DNA of 64,000 bases from Tahibacter amnicola (GTDB lineage Bacteria > Pseudomonadota > Gammaproteobacteria > Xanthomonadales > Rhodanobacteraceae): NCBI RefSeq assembly GCF_025398735.1, contig NZ_CP104694.1:2257001-2321000 (forward strand), in the 5' to 3' direction. Both the position numbers and the translations under genes were made by a program. The notes beneath the pieces were generated by a model that searched no databases, was not told the origin of the DNA, and worked only from the letters and a program-made list of their open reading frames with translations. Shown one piece after another: positions 54,718-63,353 of the stretch. How positions within the stretch are numbered: the stretch's first letter is position 1; each line of letters opens with the position of its first letter.

Positions 54718-55017
54718 CTACTGCATGGCGGCAGCGTCAATGCGATCGGTGCGCACCACGATGCGGCCGTATTGCTGGCTGGTCAGCTCCAGGCTGCCCT
54801 CGTCGCAGCGAACGACGACACCCTCCAGCGTCTGGCCGGCCAGGTAGAGGGTAACGCCGCGCTTGTTGGCACGGCTGGCTTCGAACAGTTCGTGGAATGG
54901 CCCTTTGCACTGCATCGCGGACTCCGTCTTGGCGGGGGGATCGGCGAAGGCCGGCGTGCCGGTGGCAGCCAACAGCAAGGATGTCATTACTGCGCGAATC
55001 GGTAGCGTGAACAGCAT
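54718..55017 (-). CDS. Exported small protein with Hfq/Sm-like core
   Basis: The protein has 99 residues from ATG 55017 behind a strong GACGGAGGCTTCC. A signal peptide (MLFTLPIRAVMTSLLLAATG TPAFA) is followed by a mature part that aligns with Hfq: an N-terminal helix (GPFHELFEASRANKRG), then VTLYLAGQTLEGVVVRCDEG, SLELTSQQYGRIVV and RTDRIDAAAMQ, matching the Sm1/Sm2 strand pattern and the conserved G and D positions. Hfq itself is cytosolic, so an exported Sm-like protein is unusual. Function unknown; RNA binding is not established. Confidence 0.7.
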   Translation of the reverse strand: MLFTLPIRAVMTSLLLAATGTPAFADPPAKTESAMQCKGPFHELFEASRANKRGVTLYLAGQTLEGVVVRCDEGSLELTSQQYGRIVVRTDRIDAAAMQ

Positions 55018-55083
55018 GGAAGCCTCCGTCAGGTTCGCCATGGAAACGCCAGGGTATTGCGATACCGAACAGTCCTCGTGCGG

Positions 55084-55815
55084 CTATTCCGGCCGATTGG
55101 GCGCATCGTGCTCGGCAAAGGGGCGCCATTGGCCGTGCCGCATCACTTCCATCGGCTGGAACAGTCGCTTGTAGTCCATCTTGGGATGCCGGTTGATCCA
55201 GTAACCCAGGTACAGGTGCGGCAAACGCGCCAGCCGTGCCCATTCGATCTGGGCCAGAATACCGAAGGTGCCCAGCCCCCGGCTCGACTCGGCGGGGTCG
55301 TAGAACGTGTAGACGGCCGATAGCCCCTCGGCGCAGATATCGGTCACGGCAACGCCGAGCAGATCGTTGTCGCGCCGGATCTCCAGGAATCGCGTCGGGC
55401 TCCAGTCGGTGTACAGGAAGCGCCCGAAATCGTCTGGCGAGGGATGATCCATGCCGCCATCGCGGTGACGCCCGGCCAGATAGCGTGAGTAGAGATCGAA
55501 ATACTCGTCGGTGAAGCGCGCCGGTGCGATGCGCGTGCTCAGGTCCGCATTGCGCTTGAGGCAGCGCCGCTGGCTTCGGGTGGGCTGGAATTCGCCCACT
55601 GCCAGCCGGCACGGTACGCAGGCCTGGCAGCCGACGCAGTGCGGGTGATAGACATGGCCGCCAGCGCGACGGAAACCCCGCGCGAGCGCCAGGCCGTAGA
55701 TCGCCGACAGGTTTGGCGCGCTGGGGTCAATGACCAGGTTCTGGGCTGTCCGGTCGACGTAGTAGCCGCAGTCATGCGGCAGCGTCTGGAACAGGCGGAC
55801 GACGTCGGATTTCAT
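55084..55815 (-). CDS. bpt: Leucyl/arginyl-tRNA--protein transferase, bacterial Bpt type
   Basis: The protein has 243 residues. The family core is complete: HDCGYYVDRTAQNLVIDPS, the Cys motif HCVGCQACVPCR, TDEYFDLYSRYLAGRHRD, FLYTDWSPTRFLEIRRD, DLLGVAVTDICAEGLSAVYT and YLGYWINRHPKMDYK. Bpt attaches Leu to N-terminal Asp/Glu of proteins, marking them for ClpAP degradation in the bacterial N-end rule. The C-terminal ~15 residues diverge in composition. It starts at MKSDVVRLFQTLP, with the DUF2007-like gene 106 bp downstream of its start region on the same strand (that gene lies at higher coordinates). Confidence 0.93.
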   Translation of the reverse strand: MKSDVVRLFQTLPHDCGYYVDRTAQNLVIDPSAPNLSAIYGLALARGFRRAGGHVYHPHCVGCQACVPCRLAVGEFQPTRSQRRCLKRNADLSTRIAPARFTDEYFDLYSRYLAGRHRDGGMDHPSPDDFGRFLYTDWSPTRFLEIRRDNDLLGVAVTDICAEGLSAVYTFYDPAESSRGLGTFGILAQIEWARLARLPHLYLGYWINRHPKMDYKRLFQPMEVMRHGQWRPFAEHDAPNRPE

Positions 55816-55921
55816 GGCTGTACGCCAGCCTTCAACGGGACGTTGGTCCTGCCGCGGTGCCGGCGACCAGCGGGCTGGGGACGTCCGGTAGTGCGCGTAT
55901 GCCGCATTCGGCAGGCCTCCC

Positions 55922-56365
55922 TCAATGGGTGACGACCGGAATGACCTGGGGCTTGGGTGGTTCGGCCTGCTTGCCGACGCTGCAGCTGCGCACGCCTAGA
56001 AGAATGGACGCAACGGCGACCAGGGCCAGTGCCCCGATCCGCATACGGCTGGCAACCGCCCGGTGGCGGGCCGGGCCGGTCAGCGGCACGTTTCGTTCGG
56101 CAGCAAGCTCTTCCGAGTAGCGCGTCGGCGGTTCGATGCCAGCCTCGCGCAGCAGCTCGCGGGCGCGCGTCTGGTCGTTGGAATTGACCACCCACACCTG
56201 CGGCCAGGTGGAATGGTCGGGACGCTGGCTGTAACTGAAGCGTTTCCAGTCGCTGCCCTTGTAGGAGCTGCGATTGGTGACGCTGGTTTCAATGCCGTGC
56301 TCGGTCAGCAGGGCGACGACCCGGTCGATGTTTTCGTGGCGCAGGGAGGTGTAGATCTGTCTCAT
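55922..56365 (-). CDS. DUF2007-like protein with C-terminal membrane helix
   Basis: The protein has 147 residues from ATG 56365. Its N-terminal ~85 residues (MRQIYTSLRHENIDRVVALL, GIETSVTNRSSYKGSDW, PQVWVVNSNDQTRARELLRE) resemble the DUF2007 family of small putative signal-transducing proteins with a ferredoxin-like fold. A membrane helix (IGALALVAVASILLGV) and a short Pro-rich tail follow, so it is likely anchored with the DUF2007 part in the cytoplasm. The function is unknown. It lies upstream of bpt on the same strand with 106 bp between. Confidence 0.75.
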   Translation of the reverse strand: MRQIYTSLRHENIDRVVALLTEHGIETSVTNRSSYKGSDWKRFSYSQRPDHSTWPQVWVVNSNDQTRARELLREAGIEPPTRYSEELAAERNVPLTGPARHRAVASRMRIGALALVAVASILLGVRSCSVGKQAEPPKPQVIPVVTH

Positions 56366-56478
56366 GGGTCCAGTGTAGCCGCCCGGCGCGGGGTCTCGAA
56401 GTGCAACTGCAGGGAATAAGCGGGATAAGTGGTCCGATGCGCATGATCCGGCAAAGCGGCCCGAACCACGGGGCCGGA

Positions 56479-57342
56479 TCAGCTGCCGGTCAGCCGGATC
56501 AAGCCTTCCTGTGCCGTGCTTGCGACCAGCTGGCCGTCCTGCGAATAGATCAGGCCGCGCGCCAGTCCGCGCGCGTTCTGCGCGGTCGGGCTATCGCAGG
56601 CGTACAGCAGCCACTGGTCGGCGCGGAACGGGCGGTGGAACCAGAGCGCGTGGTCCAGGCTGGCCATCTGCACATTGGGCTGGAAATACGAGATCCCGTG
56701 CGGAAACGTGGCCGTTCCCACCAGGTGGAAGTCGGACGCATAGGCCAGCATCGCGCGGTGCAGTTCGGGCGAATCCGGCGCCTTGTCCGCGAGCCTGAAC
56801 CACACCTGCTGGTACGGCGGGCGCTTGGGTGGCTTCACTTCGTTGCGCGGGTACACCGGCCGGAACTCGAACGGCCCCTTCATGCCCAGCCAGCGTTGCA
56901 GTTTCACCGGGATTTTCGCCAGTTCCTCCGGCGCAATGGACGCGGGTGGCTCAAGATCTTCGGGCTTGGGTACTTCCGGCATCGACAGCTGGTGTTCGAC
57001 CCCGCCTTCGTCGACCTGGAAGCTGACCGAACAGGTGAAGATCGGTTGGCCGTGCTGGATGGCGACCACGCGGCGGACCGAGAAACTGTTTCCGTCGCGG
57101 GTACGTTCGACCGAGTACACGATTGGCGCGTCGATGTCGCCGGCACGCAGGAAGTAAGCGTGCAGCGAATGGGCCTGGCGCGGCGCGTCCACGGTCTTCT
57201 GCGCGGCTGACAGTGCCTGGCCGAGTACCTGGCCGCCGAACACGTACTTGGTGCCTATATCCCGGCTCTGGCCGCGGAAGAGGTTGTCTTCCAGGCGTTC
57301 AAGCGCCAGAAGGTCGATCAGTTCGTGCACCACGGACGTCAT
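56479..57342 (-). CDS. tesB: Acyl-CoA thioesterase II
   Basis: The protein has 287 residues from ATG 57342. TesB hydrolyses medium- and long-chain acyl-CoA. The double hot-dog fold is evident: LFRGQSRDIGTKYVFGGQVL and QALSAAQKTVDAPRQAHSLH in the first; MLAYASDFHLVGTATFPHG, MASLDHALWFHRPFRADQWL and ARGLARGLIYSQDGQLVAST in the second, with the catalytic Asp near SLDHALWF. The length matches E. coli TesB (286). The ribosome site is GAGAAACCCC. Confidence 0.94.
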   Translation of the reverse strand: MTSVVHELIDLLALERLEDNLFRGQSRDIGTKYVFGGQVLGQALSAAQKTVDAPRQAHSLHAYFLRAGDIDAPIVYSVERTRDGNSFSVRRVVAIQHGQPIFTCSVSFQVDEGGVEHQLSMPEVPKPEDLEPPASIAPEELAKIPVKLQRWLGMKGPFEFRPVYPRNEVKPPKRPPYQQVWFRLADKAPDSPELHRAMLAYASDFHLVGTATFPHGISYFQPNVQMASLDHALWFHRPFRADQWLLYACDSPTAQNARGLARGLIYSQDGQLVASTAQEGLIRLTGS

Positions 57343-57418
57343 GGGGTTTCTCGGGAGGGGGCGCGGATTGTAGGGGCGGGCGACGCCGGCAAGCGGCGCC
57401 GTTGCGGACTGTAACGAT

Positions 57419-58081
57419 TCACTCGCCGCGAGGCGGCACGGGCGAGGTGGCCGGAAACGGTGCATCGGGCGCGACGGCACCGACGGACAGCACGAAGGCC
57501 ATGGCCTGGTCCACGCTCCAGTCGGTCGCTGTCAGCTTGTCGACCGGCACGATTTCCAGGTAGCCGCCGGTCGGATTGGGGGTCGTCGGCACATACACGG
57601 ACGCCATCTCGCGGCCGCTGGCATCGGCGAACACACGCGTGACGAAGCCGATCGTCTTGAGTTCCGGGGACGGAAAATCGATCAGCACCACACGCTGGGT
57701 TCCGTTGGGCTTGTTCTGCAGCATCGCCATCAGTTTCTTGGTGCCGCTGTAGACCGACTGCACCAGTGGAATGCGTTCCATCAGCGCATCAAGCCCGGCC
57801 AGGATGCGCTGGCCGAACACGCGGTTGGAGATCCAGCCGATGAGGTACAGCGCCAGCAGCGTCGCCGCGAATCCGATCGCCGAGATCAGCCACTGTTCCG
57901 CGAACAAGGCGGCTGCGCCCGGAAAAACCGTGGATAGGGCGTGGAAAGCCGCGCCAATCAGCGGCGCGCCGAACTGTGCCAGCAGCGAGGCGATGAAGCG
58001 GAAGACCAGGAAGGTGATCCACAACGGGACGACCGTGAGAAGCCCCGTGATCAGGTACCGCTGGATGTGAAGAGTGCGCAT
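57419..58081 (-). CDS. DUF502 family membrane protein
   Basis: The protein has 220 residues from ATG 58081. It has a basic N-terminus (MRTLHIQRYLITGLLTVVPL), two long membrane segments (GLLTVVPLWITFLVFRFIAS, LISAIGFAATLLALYLIGWI), then the DUF502 core (ERIPLVQSVYSGTKKLMAML, RVVLIDFPSPELKTIGFVTR, MASVYVPTTPNPTGGYLEIV). It resembles plant LIKE-COV proteins. The function is unknown. The tesB gene follows 76 bp downstream and the kinase-SUMF1 gene lies upstream, but spacing is not tight. Confidence 0.9.
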   Translation of the reverse strand: MRTLHIQRYLITGLLTVVPLWITFLVFRFIASLLAQFGAPLIGAAFHALSTVFPGAAALFAEQWLISAIGFAATLLALYLIGWISNRVFGQRILAGLDALMERIPLVQSVYSGTKKLMAMLQNKPNGTQRVVLIDFPSPELKTIGFVTRVFADASGREMASVYVPTTPNPTGGYLEIVPVDKLTATDWSVDQAMAFVLSVGAVAPDAPFPATSPVPPRGE

Positions 58082-58163
58082 GTATTCCCTGGTGTGGAGC
58101 TGGGCGGATCAACGGGTAACGCCAGGTAGCCAGAAAGTGTGCCAGCAGGCGCGCGTGTCGGCA

Positions 58164-60449
58164 TCAGCGGCCGGCCGTCGAGGCGCCGGCTGCACCGTCC
58201 AGTTCCCGCACGAGCCGGATGCCAACGGTGGTGTAGCCGATGTCCGGGTCGCTGGACCCGCGCCGCGTGCTGGTGGAATCGTTCGGGCCGTCGCGCCAGG
58301 ACGTGCCGCGGAAGATCCGCTCGGGGCAGGCATCCGGTTTCATCAACCGGTCCAGCGCGCCGCCGGCGCCGCAGTCGAGAGTCCACTCGGCGACGTTGCC
58401 GACCAGGTCGTTGATACCCAGGGCAGTGGAACGGTAGCGGCCCACGCTTGCGGTGTGCGCGTTGCCGTCGTTGCACTTGTGCCGGTCGGCCAGGGTGAAG
58501 CGTCCCCCCATGGTGCTGTCGGCCACGTTCCCCAGTTCGCAGATGTTGCCCCGGCCGATACTGTGGGTGGCGTGCTGCCATTCGCTCTCGGTCGGCAGTC
58601 GGTAAGTTGCACCGGTTCGCTGGCTGAGCCAGCGCGCATAGGCGAATGCATCCTGCCAGCTGACGCACACGACCGGTTCGTTTTCCTGCTGGACGAAATC
58701 CGGATTGCGCCAGCTGAGCTTGCGGAAGCGCGAAAGGATCTTCATCGGCTCGCGGCAATTGGCCTCGGCGCGGCCGGTGGCCTTGGCGAATGCCGCGTAT
58801 TCACCGCGTGTGACTTCGTTGCGGGTCATGGCGAAGGCGTGATCGAGGCTGCGTCCGTCAATGACAGCTGGCACCAGCACGAGCTCGGGCCCGCCGGCGT
58901 CGGCGCTGATGGTGGTCGTGTCGATGGGCGGGCTCGCCGGCGCGAGCGAGCGTTGCGCCTGGCGCCAGTGTTCGCCAAAGGCCGGATCGTCCTGCACGAA
59001 CGTGTCGGCCACTGCTTGCAGCCGTTCCAGCGCGGCCGGATCCCTCGCCTGCAGGCCCGCCGCGACCTGTTGCTCGAAGGCGCTGCGGCGTGCGGCCAGG
59101 TACTGGGGCCAGTCGGGCGTGGAGCGCAGAACGGCGCGCTCGCTGAGCATGCGCGCCTGTTCGTGCAGTTGGCGCACGCTGTCACTGTCACCCTTTGCGA
59201 TCGCCTCGTCGGCCTGCCGCCCGAGTGCCTGCAGTACGGCTACCAGCCCGGCCGTGGCCTCGGCGTTGGTGGCGTCGGCGGCCCGCACGGCGAAATAGCC
59301 TTCGGCCGCGTTGTCGCCGGCGGGGGTGACCAGCTTGCCCTGGTCGAGGTTGGATTTCGCCGTTGCCAGCAGGCCGGCAACGTCGGCTCCCGCGCGCGCC
59401 GGTTCCGGCGGTTCGGCCGGTTTGTCCGTCGGCTGGGGCGCGACGGCGGGTGCGCCGGTGGCAATCACCGTTCCGTTGGAAGGCGCCTCGGCGCCGGGCC
59501 AGAGCAACATTGCCAGGAGCAGCGATGTGCCCACGACCACGCTGGCGCCGACCCAGAAACTGGCGGGTATTGCCGAGAGCCGCTCGCGCCAGCCAATCGC
59601 CGTCGCAACGGGTTTGCGGCGGCCGTCGAGGTCACCTTCGATCTGCTCCAGGCAACGCAGGAAGGCGGCGGCGTCCTGGAAGCGGTCGTTGGGGTCCTTT
59701 GCCAGGGCCTTGTCGATCAGGGGCTGCCAGACGCGCCGCGTCGGCGGCAACCGCGGGACCGCCTGCTCGACGTGGGCCAGCGCCACCGACAGCGCGTCCG
59801 GCCCATGGAAAGGCAGGTCGCCGGTCAGGAGTTCATAGGCGATGACGCCGAGGCTGTACAGATCGGAACGTCCATCGATCACATGGCCGCGGGCCTGCTC
59901 GGGACTCATGTAGCCGGTCGAGCCGAGGGTCGCGCCCTCGCGGGTCATGCGGATGTCGCTGTAGCGGGCCAGCGCGATGCCGAAATCCGCCAGCAGCGGC
60001 CGGTCCAGTTTGTCGAACAGGACGTTCTCGGGCTTGACATCGCGGTGGACGATGCCCTGTTCATGTGCATACGCCAGGGCCTGTGCCAGCCCGCGCAGGA
60101 TGCCCAGGATGACGCGTTGATCCTGGATATTGCGGCGGGTCGACAGGTCGCCGTTGGGCAGGTAGGGCAGGGTGTAGTACAGCTGGCCGGTAGAGGCGCG
60201 TCCGACATCGTAGATGCTGACGATATTGGGGTGATCCAGGCGCGCGATGGTGCGCGCCTCGTTCTCGAAGCGCTTGATCAGTTCATTGCTGGGCGTGCGC
60301 TCGGCGGCGAGGACCTTGATCGCAACCTGCCGGCCGAGCGATGTCTGCGTCGCCAGGTACACGGTGGCCATGCCGCCTTGTCCCAGCTGGCGTGCGATAC
60401 GGTAGCCGGGAATGTCGAAGGGTATGCCCGGGGCGACGGCCATCGTCAT
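58164..60449 (-). CDS. Membrane Ser/Thr kinase fused to a SUMF1/FGE-like domain
   Basis: The protein has 761 residues from ATG 60449. The N-terminal Hanks-type kinase (residues ~12-275) has Gly-loop LGQGGMATVYLA, Lys45 (VAIKVLA), catalytic HRDVKPENVLF and DFGIALARY. A membrane helix (VGASVVVGTSLLLAMLLWPG, ~residue 305) links to a low-complexity/TPR-like region and a C-terminal SUMF1/FGE fold (~545-755, FRKLSWRNPDFVQQENEPVV, GDAHTASVGR type blocks, FRGTSWRDG, VGIRLVRE). The formylglycine-making Cys residues of true FGE are absent (TSTRRGSSD), so the SUMF1 domain probably binds rather than modifies. A sensor-like PASTA-free kinase. Confidence 0.9.
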   Translation of the reverse strand: MTMAVAPGIPFDIPGYRIARQLGQGGMATVYLATQTSLGRQVAIKVLAAERTPSNELIKRFENEARTIARLDHPNIVSIYDVGRASTGQLYYTLPYLPNGDLSTRRNIQDQRVILGILRGLAQALAYAHEQGIVHRDVKPENVLFDKLDRPLLADFGIALARYSDIRMTREGATLGSTGYMSPEQARGHVIDGRSDLYSLGVIAYELLTGDLPFHGPDALSVALAHVEQAVPRLPPTRRVWQPLIDKALAKDPNDRFQDAAAFLRCLEQIEGDLDGRRKPVATAIGWRERLSAIPASFWVGASVVVGTSLLLAMLLWPGAEAPSNGTVIATGAPAVAPQPTDKPAEPPEPARAGADVAGLLATAKSNLDQGKLVTPAGDNAAEGYFAVRAADATNAEATAGLVAVLQALGRQADEAIAKGDSDSVRQLHEQARMLSERAVLRSTPDWPQYLAARRSAFEQQVAAGLQARDPAALERLQAVADTFVQDDPAFGEHWRQAQRSLAPASPPIDTTTISADAGGPELVLVPAVIDGRSLDHAFAMTRNEVTRGEYAAFAKATGRAEANCREPMKILSRFRKLSWRNPDFVQQENEPVVCVSWQDAFAYARWLSQRTGATYRLPTESEWQHATHSIGRGNICELGNVADSTMGGRFTLADRHKCNDGNAHTASVGRYRSTALGINDLVGNVAEWTLDCGAGGALDRLMKPDACPERIFRGTSWRDGPNDSTSTRRGSSDPDIGYTTVGIRLVRELDGAAGASTAGR

Positions 60450-60588
60450 CGATTCGAAACGGATCCTTCGCCTATTCTATCGGATGCGCATGCGAACGCT
60501 CATGCCAATCGGTATGGCAGCGACGAACTTCGCGGGCGTGATGCAGTTGGCTGGCGCGGGGCGGGTGGTCGTGGCAGATTAGCTGCCG

Positions 60589-61203
60589 ATGACCTCTGTC
60601 CCGACCCCCGTTCCTGCAGCGCCCGTCGATTCCACGCGATCTTCACGCGCCGGCGCGGCCAAGCCCCTCGTCGTGGCGCTGATCGGGCTGCCCGGTTCCG
60701 GCAAGAGCGTCGTGGCGCGCGCGATCAGCGACCAGCTCGGATTGCGCCGGGTTGATCGCGATGCGATCCGTCATGCGATGTTCCCGCGGTGCAGTTATAG
60801 CTTCGTGGAAAAGCGCGCATCATTCCGCGCCTTGCTGCTGGCGGTGGAAATGAATTGCATGCTGGGCGAATCCAGCGTCATCGACGGTTGCACGTTCTCG
60901 CGCCGGGCCGATCTGGTGCGGGTGGATCGCGTGGTGCGCCCGCACGGCTTCCAGCCGGTCGCGCTGCACCTGGACTGCCCTTCCGAGGTGGCGCGCGAGC
61001 GGATTTCGCGCGACATCGCAGCCAACGTGCATCTTGCGCGGGACCGCACGCCGGATGTGGTTGGCGAGGTGCTGGCGCGCATGGAACCGCCGCCGCCGGG
61101 CACCCTGAGCATTGATGCCACCCTGCCCGCGGTGGAGGTATGCCGTCTTGCCGTGGCGTCGATCGCGGCACTGGCCGGTATCGACCTGGACCTGCGTCGC
61201 TGA
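60589..61203 (+). CDS. P-loop kinase-like ATPase (AAA_33/zeta-like)
   Basis: The protein has 204 residues from ATG 60589. Pro/Ala/Ser-rich N-terminus (1-24), then Walker A GLPGSGKSVVARAISDQLGL and VDRDAIRHAMFP, VIDGCTFSRRADLVRV and VALHLDCPSEVARERISRD. The layout matches small P-loop kinases of the shikimate/gluconate or zeta-toxin branch. There is no antitoxin-like gene next to it, so I do not call it a toxin. It starts 139 bp from the divergent kinase-SUMF1 gene. Confidence 0.8.
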   Translation: MTSVPTPVPAAPVDSTRSSRAGAAKPLVVALIGLPGSGKSVVARAISDQLGLRRVDRDAIRHAMFPRCSYSFVEKRASFRALLLAVEMNCMLGESSVIDGCTFSRRADLVRVDRVVRPHGFQPVALHLDCPSEVARERISRDIAANVHLARDRTPDVVGEVLARMEPPPPGTLSIDATLPAVEVCRLAVASIAALAGIDLDLRR

Positions 61204-61338
61204 CGCACCGCCGCGGACGCCTGGTCCGCGGGCTTTCGCATGGCGCGCCTTTTGCTGTATATCCGTGCTGCGGCTACGTTGATAGCGGCGTTGGCATAGG
61301 GGCCAGCGGCGGCAGACGACCCGGATGAGGGCTACCTC

Positions 61339-61899
61339 ATGAGCAACTGGACGGAGTTGCGCGACCACATCGCCGGACTCAAGCAAGGGCAGCGTTCCGG
61401 CAAGATCTATTTCTTCGGCAAGCAGGACGAGCGCCTGCGCAGCGGTTTCATCCGGGTGACGGGTGGAACGGGCTGTGCGGTGAGTTTCCTGGCCTCGCCC
61501 ATGTCCGACGGTGATGCGTTGCAGCAGCTGCTGCAGTTGGAGCTGACCCGCGTCAAGGTGGCGCCTGACAGCGAAGCAGATATTGAAGCCCAGGGGCCCG
61601 CGACCCTGCCGATCGATGCGGTGCTCAAGGAGTTCGACCGGCATGGCCACGGCCCCGCCGTACAGCCCGCCGGGCTGGCGGCGGCCGACGCGCAGGCGCT
61701 GGCGGAGGAATCGCGGGCTTTGCTGGAGAAATTCTACGGTTCCGGGGCGGCCAGGAAGTTTGCCGAGATCGCCGCAGCGACTCCCCCGGAAAAGTCACCG
61801 ACCGCCTTTCTCGACAAGTGCCGTGACTACGTGGCGCAGATGGTAGGCCCCGGCCAGGCGCAGAAATTGTTCGCGCCGCTGTACGCGAAGGTGTCGTAA
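61339..61899 (+). CDS. Conserved hypothetical protein (186 aa)
   Basis: This 186-residue soluble protein begins MSNWTELRDHIAGLKQGQRS GKIYFF. An N-terminal beta/alpha part (FIRVTGGTGCAVSFLASPMS, DALQQLLQLELTRVKVAPDS) is followed by helices, with FLDKCRDYVAQMVGPGQAQK LF near the C-terminus. No signal or membrane segment. I do not recognise the family. It precedes a membrane protein by 44 bp on the same strand, so they may be co-transcribed. Confidence 0.7.
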   Translation: MSNWTELRDHIAGLKQGQRSGKIYFFGKQDERLRSGFIRVTGGTGCAVSFLASPMSDGDALQQLLQLELTRVKVAPDSEADIEAQGPATLPIDAVLKEFDRHGHGPAVQPAGLAAADAQALAEESRALLEKFYGSGAARKFAEIAAATPPEKSPTAFLDKCRDYVAQMVGPGQAQKLFAPLYAKVS

Positions 61900-61943
61900 C
61901 CACGGTCAACGCATGTTGAACAGTCGGACAGGAGCAGGCAGCC

Positions 61944-62702
61944 ATGACGACAGTGTCCAAAGCAGGGGCGGCGGTATGGGTGGTAGCGGCGGCACTGGTC
62001 GTCGTGTTCGCCGTAGTGGGAATCGACCCGAAGGTGCGTCTGTATTACTCCAACGTGATGCAGACGCTGCTGTCGCTGGCGGCAGCATTCTTGTGTTTTC
62101 GCACCGTGTTCGCCCTGCCCGAGGGCAGCCCCCTGCGCAAGGTATGGGGCCTGATCGGCGGCGGCGTGCTGGCCTGGGGCATCGGTGCCACGGTGTTCGC
62201 CAGCTATCCGCTGCTCAATGACGGTAAGGAAACACCGTTTCCGTCGCTGGCGGACGTGGGCTATCTGCTGACCAGTCCACTGATTGCAGCAGGATTGCTG
62301 GTGTTCACCCGATCTACCGGCCTGGTGGCGCCGCTGTGGGGCAAGGCGGTGGCCCTGGCCCTGTTCGGCATTTCCTTTGCCATTGCGATCTGGGCCAACT
62401 GGCCCGGCCTGACCAGCGGTGCGCCGCTCCTGGTGCTGACAGCGGGCTGCTACGCCCTGTTCGACCCGGTGCTGCTGGGGGTGACCGTGATGACGGCGTC
62501 GGCGTTTCGCGGCGGCGAAATCGCGCAGGCCTGGTGGTATCTCCTGGCTGGCATCCTCCTCTACTACGCCGGCAACCAGATCTACAACTACCTGTCTGTG
62601 ACCAAGCAGTATGCGACGGGATCGCCGATCGACGTGGGCTGGCTCCTCGGCTTTGGCCTGATCGCGATCGCGGCAGTGAAGATCCGCAGCCTGATGACCT
62701 AG
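61944..62702 (+). CDS. Multi-pass membrane protein of unknown function
   Basis: The protein has 252 residues from ATG 61944 behind GGAGCAGGCAGCC. About seven to eight membrane segments (AAVWVVAAALVVVFAVVG, MQTLLSLAAAFLCFRTVF, GLIGGGVLAWGIGATVFA, LLTSPLIAAGLLVFT, AVALALFGISFAIAIWA, LLAGILLYYAGNQIYNYL, GWLLGFGLIAIAAVKI). It resembles membrane sensor modules that precede GGDEF domains, but stands alone. It ends before a 12-bp hairpin. Confidence 0.75.
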   Translation: MTTVSKAGAAVWVVAAALVVVFAVVGIDPKVRLYYSNVMQTLLSLAAAFLCFRTVFALPEGSPLRKVWGLIGGGVLAWGIGATVFASYPLLNDGKETPFPSLADVGYLLTSPLIAAGLLVFTRSTGLVAPLWGKAVALALFGISFAIAIWANWPGLTSGAPLLVLTAGCYALFDPVLLGVTVMTASAFRGGEIAQAWWYLLAGILLYYAGNQIYNYLSVTKQYATGSPIDVGWLLGFGLIAIAAVKIRSLMT

Positions 62703-62712
62703 GAAGCCATCC

Positions 62713-62742
62713 GACAGCCCCCTTGAACCCAAGGGGGCTGTC
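62713..62742. terminator. Hairpin between convergent genes
   Basis: A perfect 12-bp stem GACAGCCCCCTT/AAGGGGGCTGTC with loop GAACCC. No T-tract on either side, but the position between two converging genes supports a terminator role. Confidence 0.6.
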
Positions 62743-62755
62743 GAGCGGGACCGGA

Positions 62756-63229
62756 TCAGCCTTCGATGGCGTCCGCCGGCACGCGGTCGCGTTTGCGACG
62801 GATGTACAGCTGCTTGCGGACCTGTGCGATGCGTTCGCCGGCGGCGGTGGTCACATCGACGTCGAACCAGCGCAGGTATTTGTCGCCGCTGGCGGTGGCC
62901 TCGCGGATCTCGTCCAGCACGGCCTGGTCGACGGTGAACTCGGCGAAAACGTCCTCGCGTCCAGGCGCGAGGAAATCAATGACGCCGGATTTGTCCCACA
63001 CGATGTAGTCGCGTCCGAGGGCGTGCATCACGAGGATCATCCAGAACGGATCGGTCATCGCGAACAGGCTGCCGCCGAAATGGGTGCGGACGTAATTGCG
63101 GTTGTACCAGGCCAGCTTGAGGCGGACGCTGGCGTGGCGCCAGTCCGCCGAAAGCGCCTTGACGCGAATGCCGGCGAACAGGAAGGGTGGCCAGAGGTTG
63201 AGGATCCGGCGGAGAACAGACGCTTTCAT
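62756..63229 (-). CDS. DUF4442 hot-dog fold thioesterase-like protein
   Basis: The protein has 157 residues from ATG 63229. It has the family pattern: FAGIRVKALSADWRHASVRL, YVRTHFGGSLFAMTDPFWMI LVMHALG and DYIVWDKSGVIDFLAPGRED, with the VDQAVLDEIREATASGDKYL block and a basic C-terminus. DUF4442 proteins have a hot-dog fold, suggesting an acyl-CoA or acyl-ACP thioesterase. Substrate unknown. Confidence 0.88.
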   Translation of the reverse strand: MKASVLRRILNLWPPFLFAGIRVKALSADWRHASVRLKLAWYNRNYVRTHFGGSLFAMTDPFWMILVMHALGRDYIVWDKSGVIDFLAPGREDVFAEFTVDQAVLDEIREATASGDKYLRWFDVDVTTAAGERIAQVRKQLYIRRKRDRVPADAIEG

Positions 63230-63353
63230 ACGAGCCCGGGCGTAGTGGAGGGGAGGAGGCCTGCCGGGGCGGGTCGCGCCGCCGGCAGGACATCGCGGGC
63301 TCGATTAAAGCAAGAGAAATTAGAGCAAAATGATGAAGTTATGACGCACCGCG

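Noticed and set aside
58074..60755. Plus-strand frame of 893 codons opposite the kinase-SUMF1 gene
   Set aside because: The minus strand carries kinase catalytic motifs in order; the plus frame is composition-driven.
60589..61203. Reading the P-loop protein as a zeta toxin
   Set aside because: There is no adjacent epsilon-like antitoxin, and the fold is shared by many harmless kinases.
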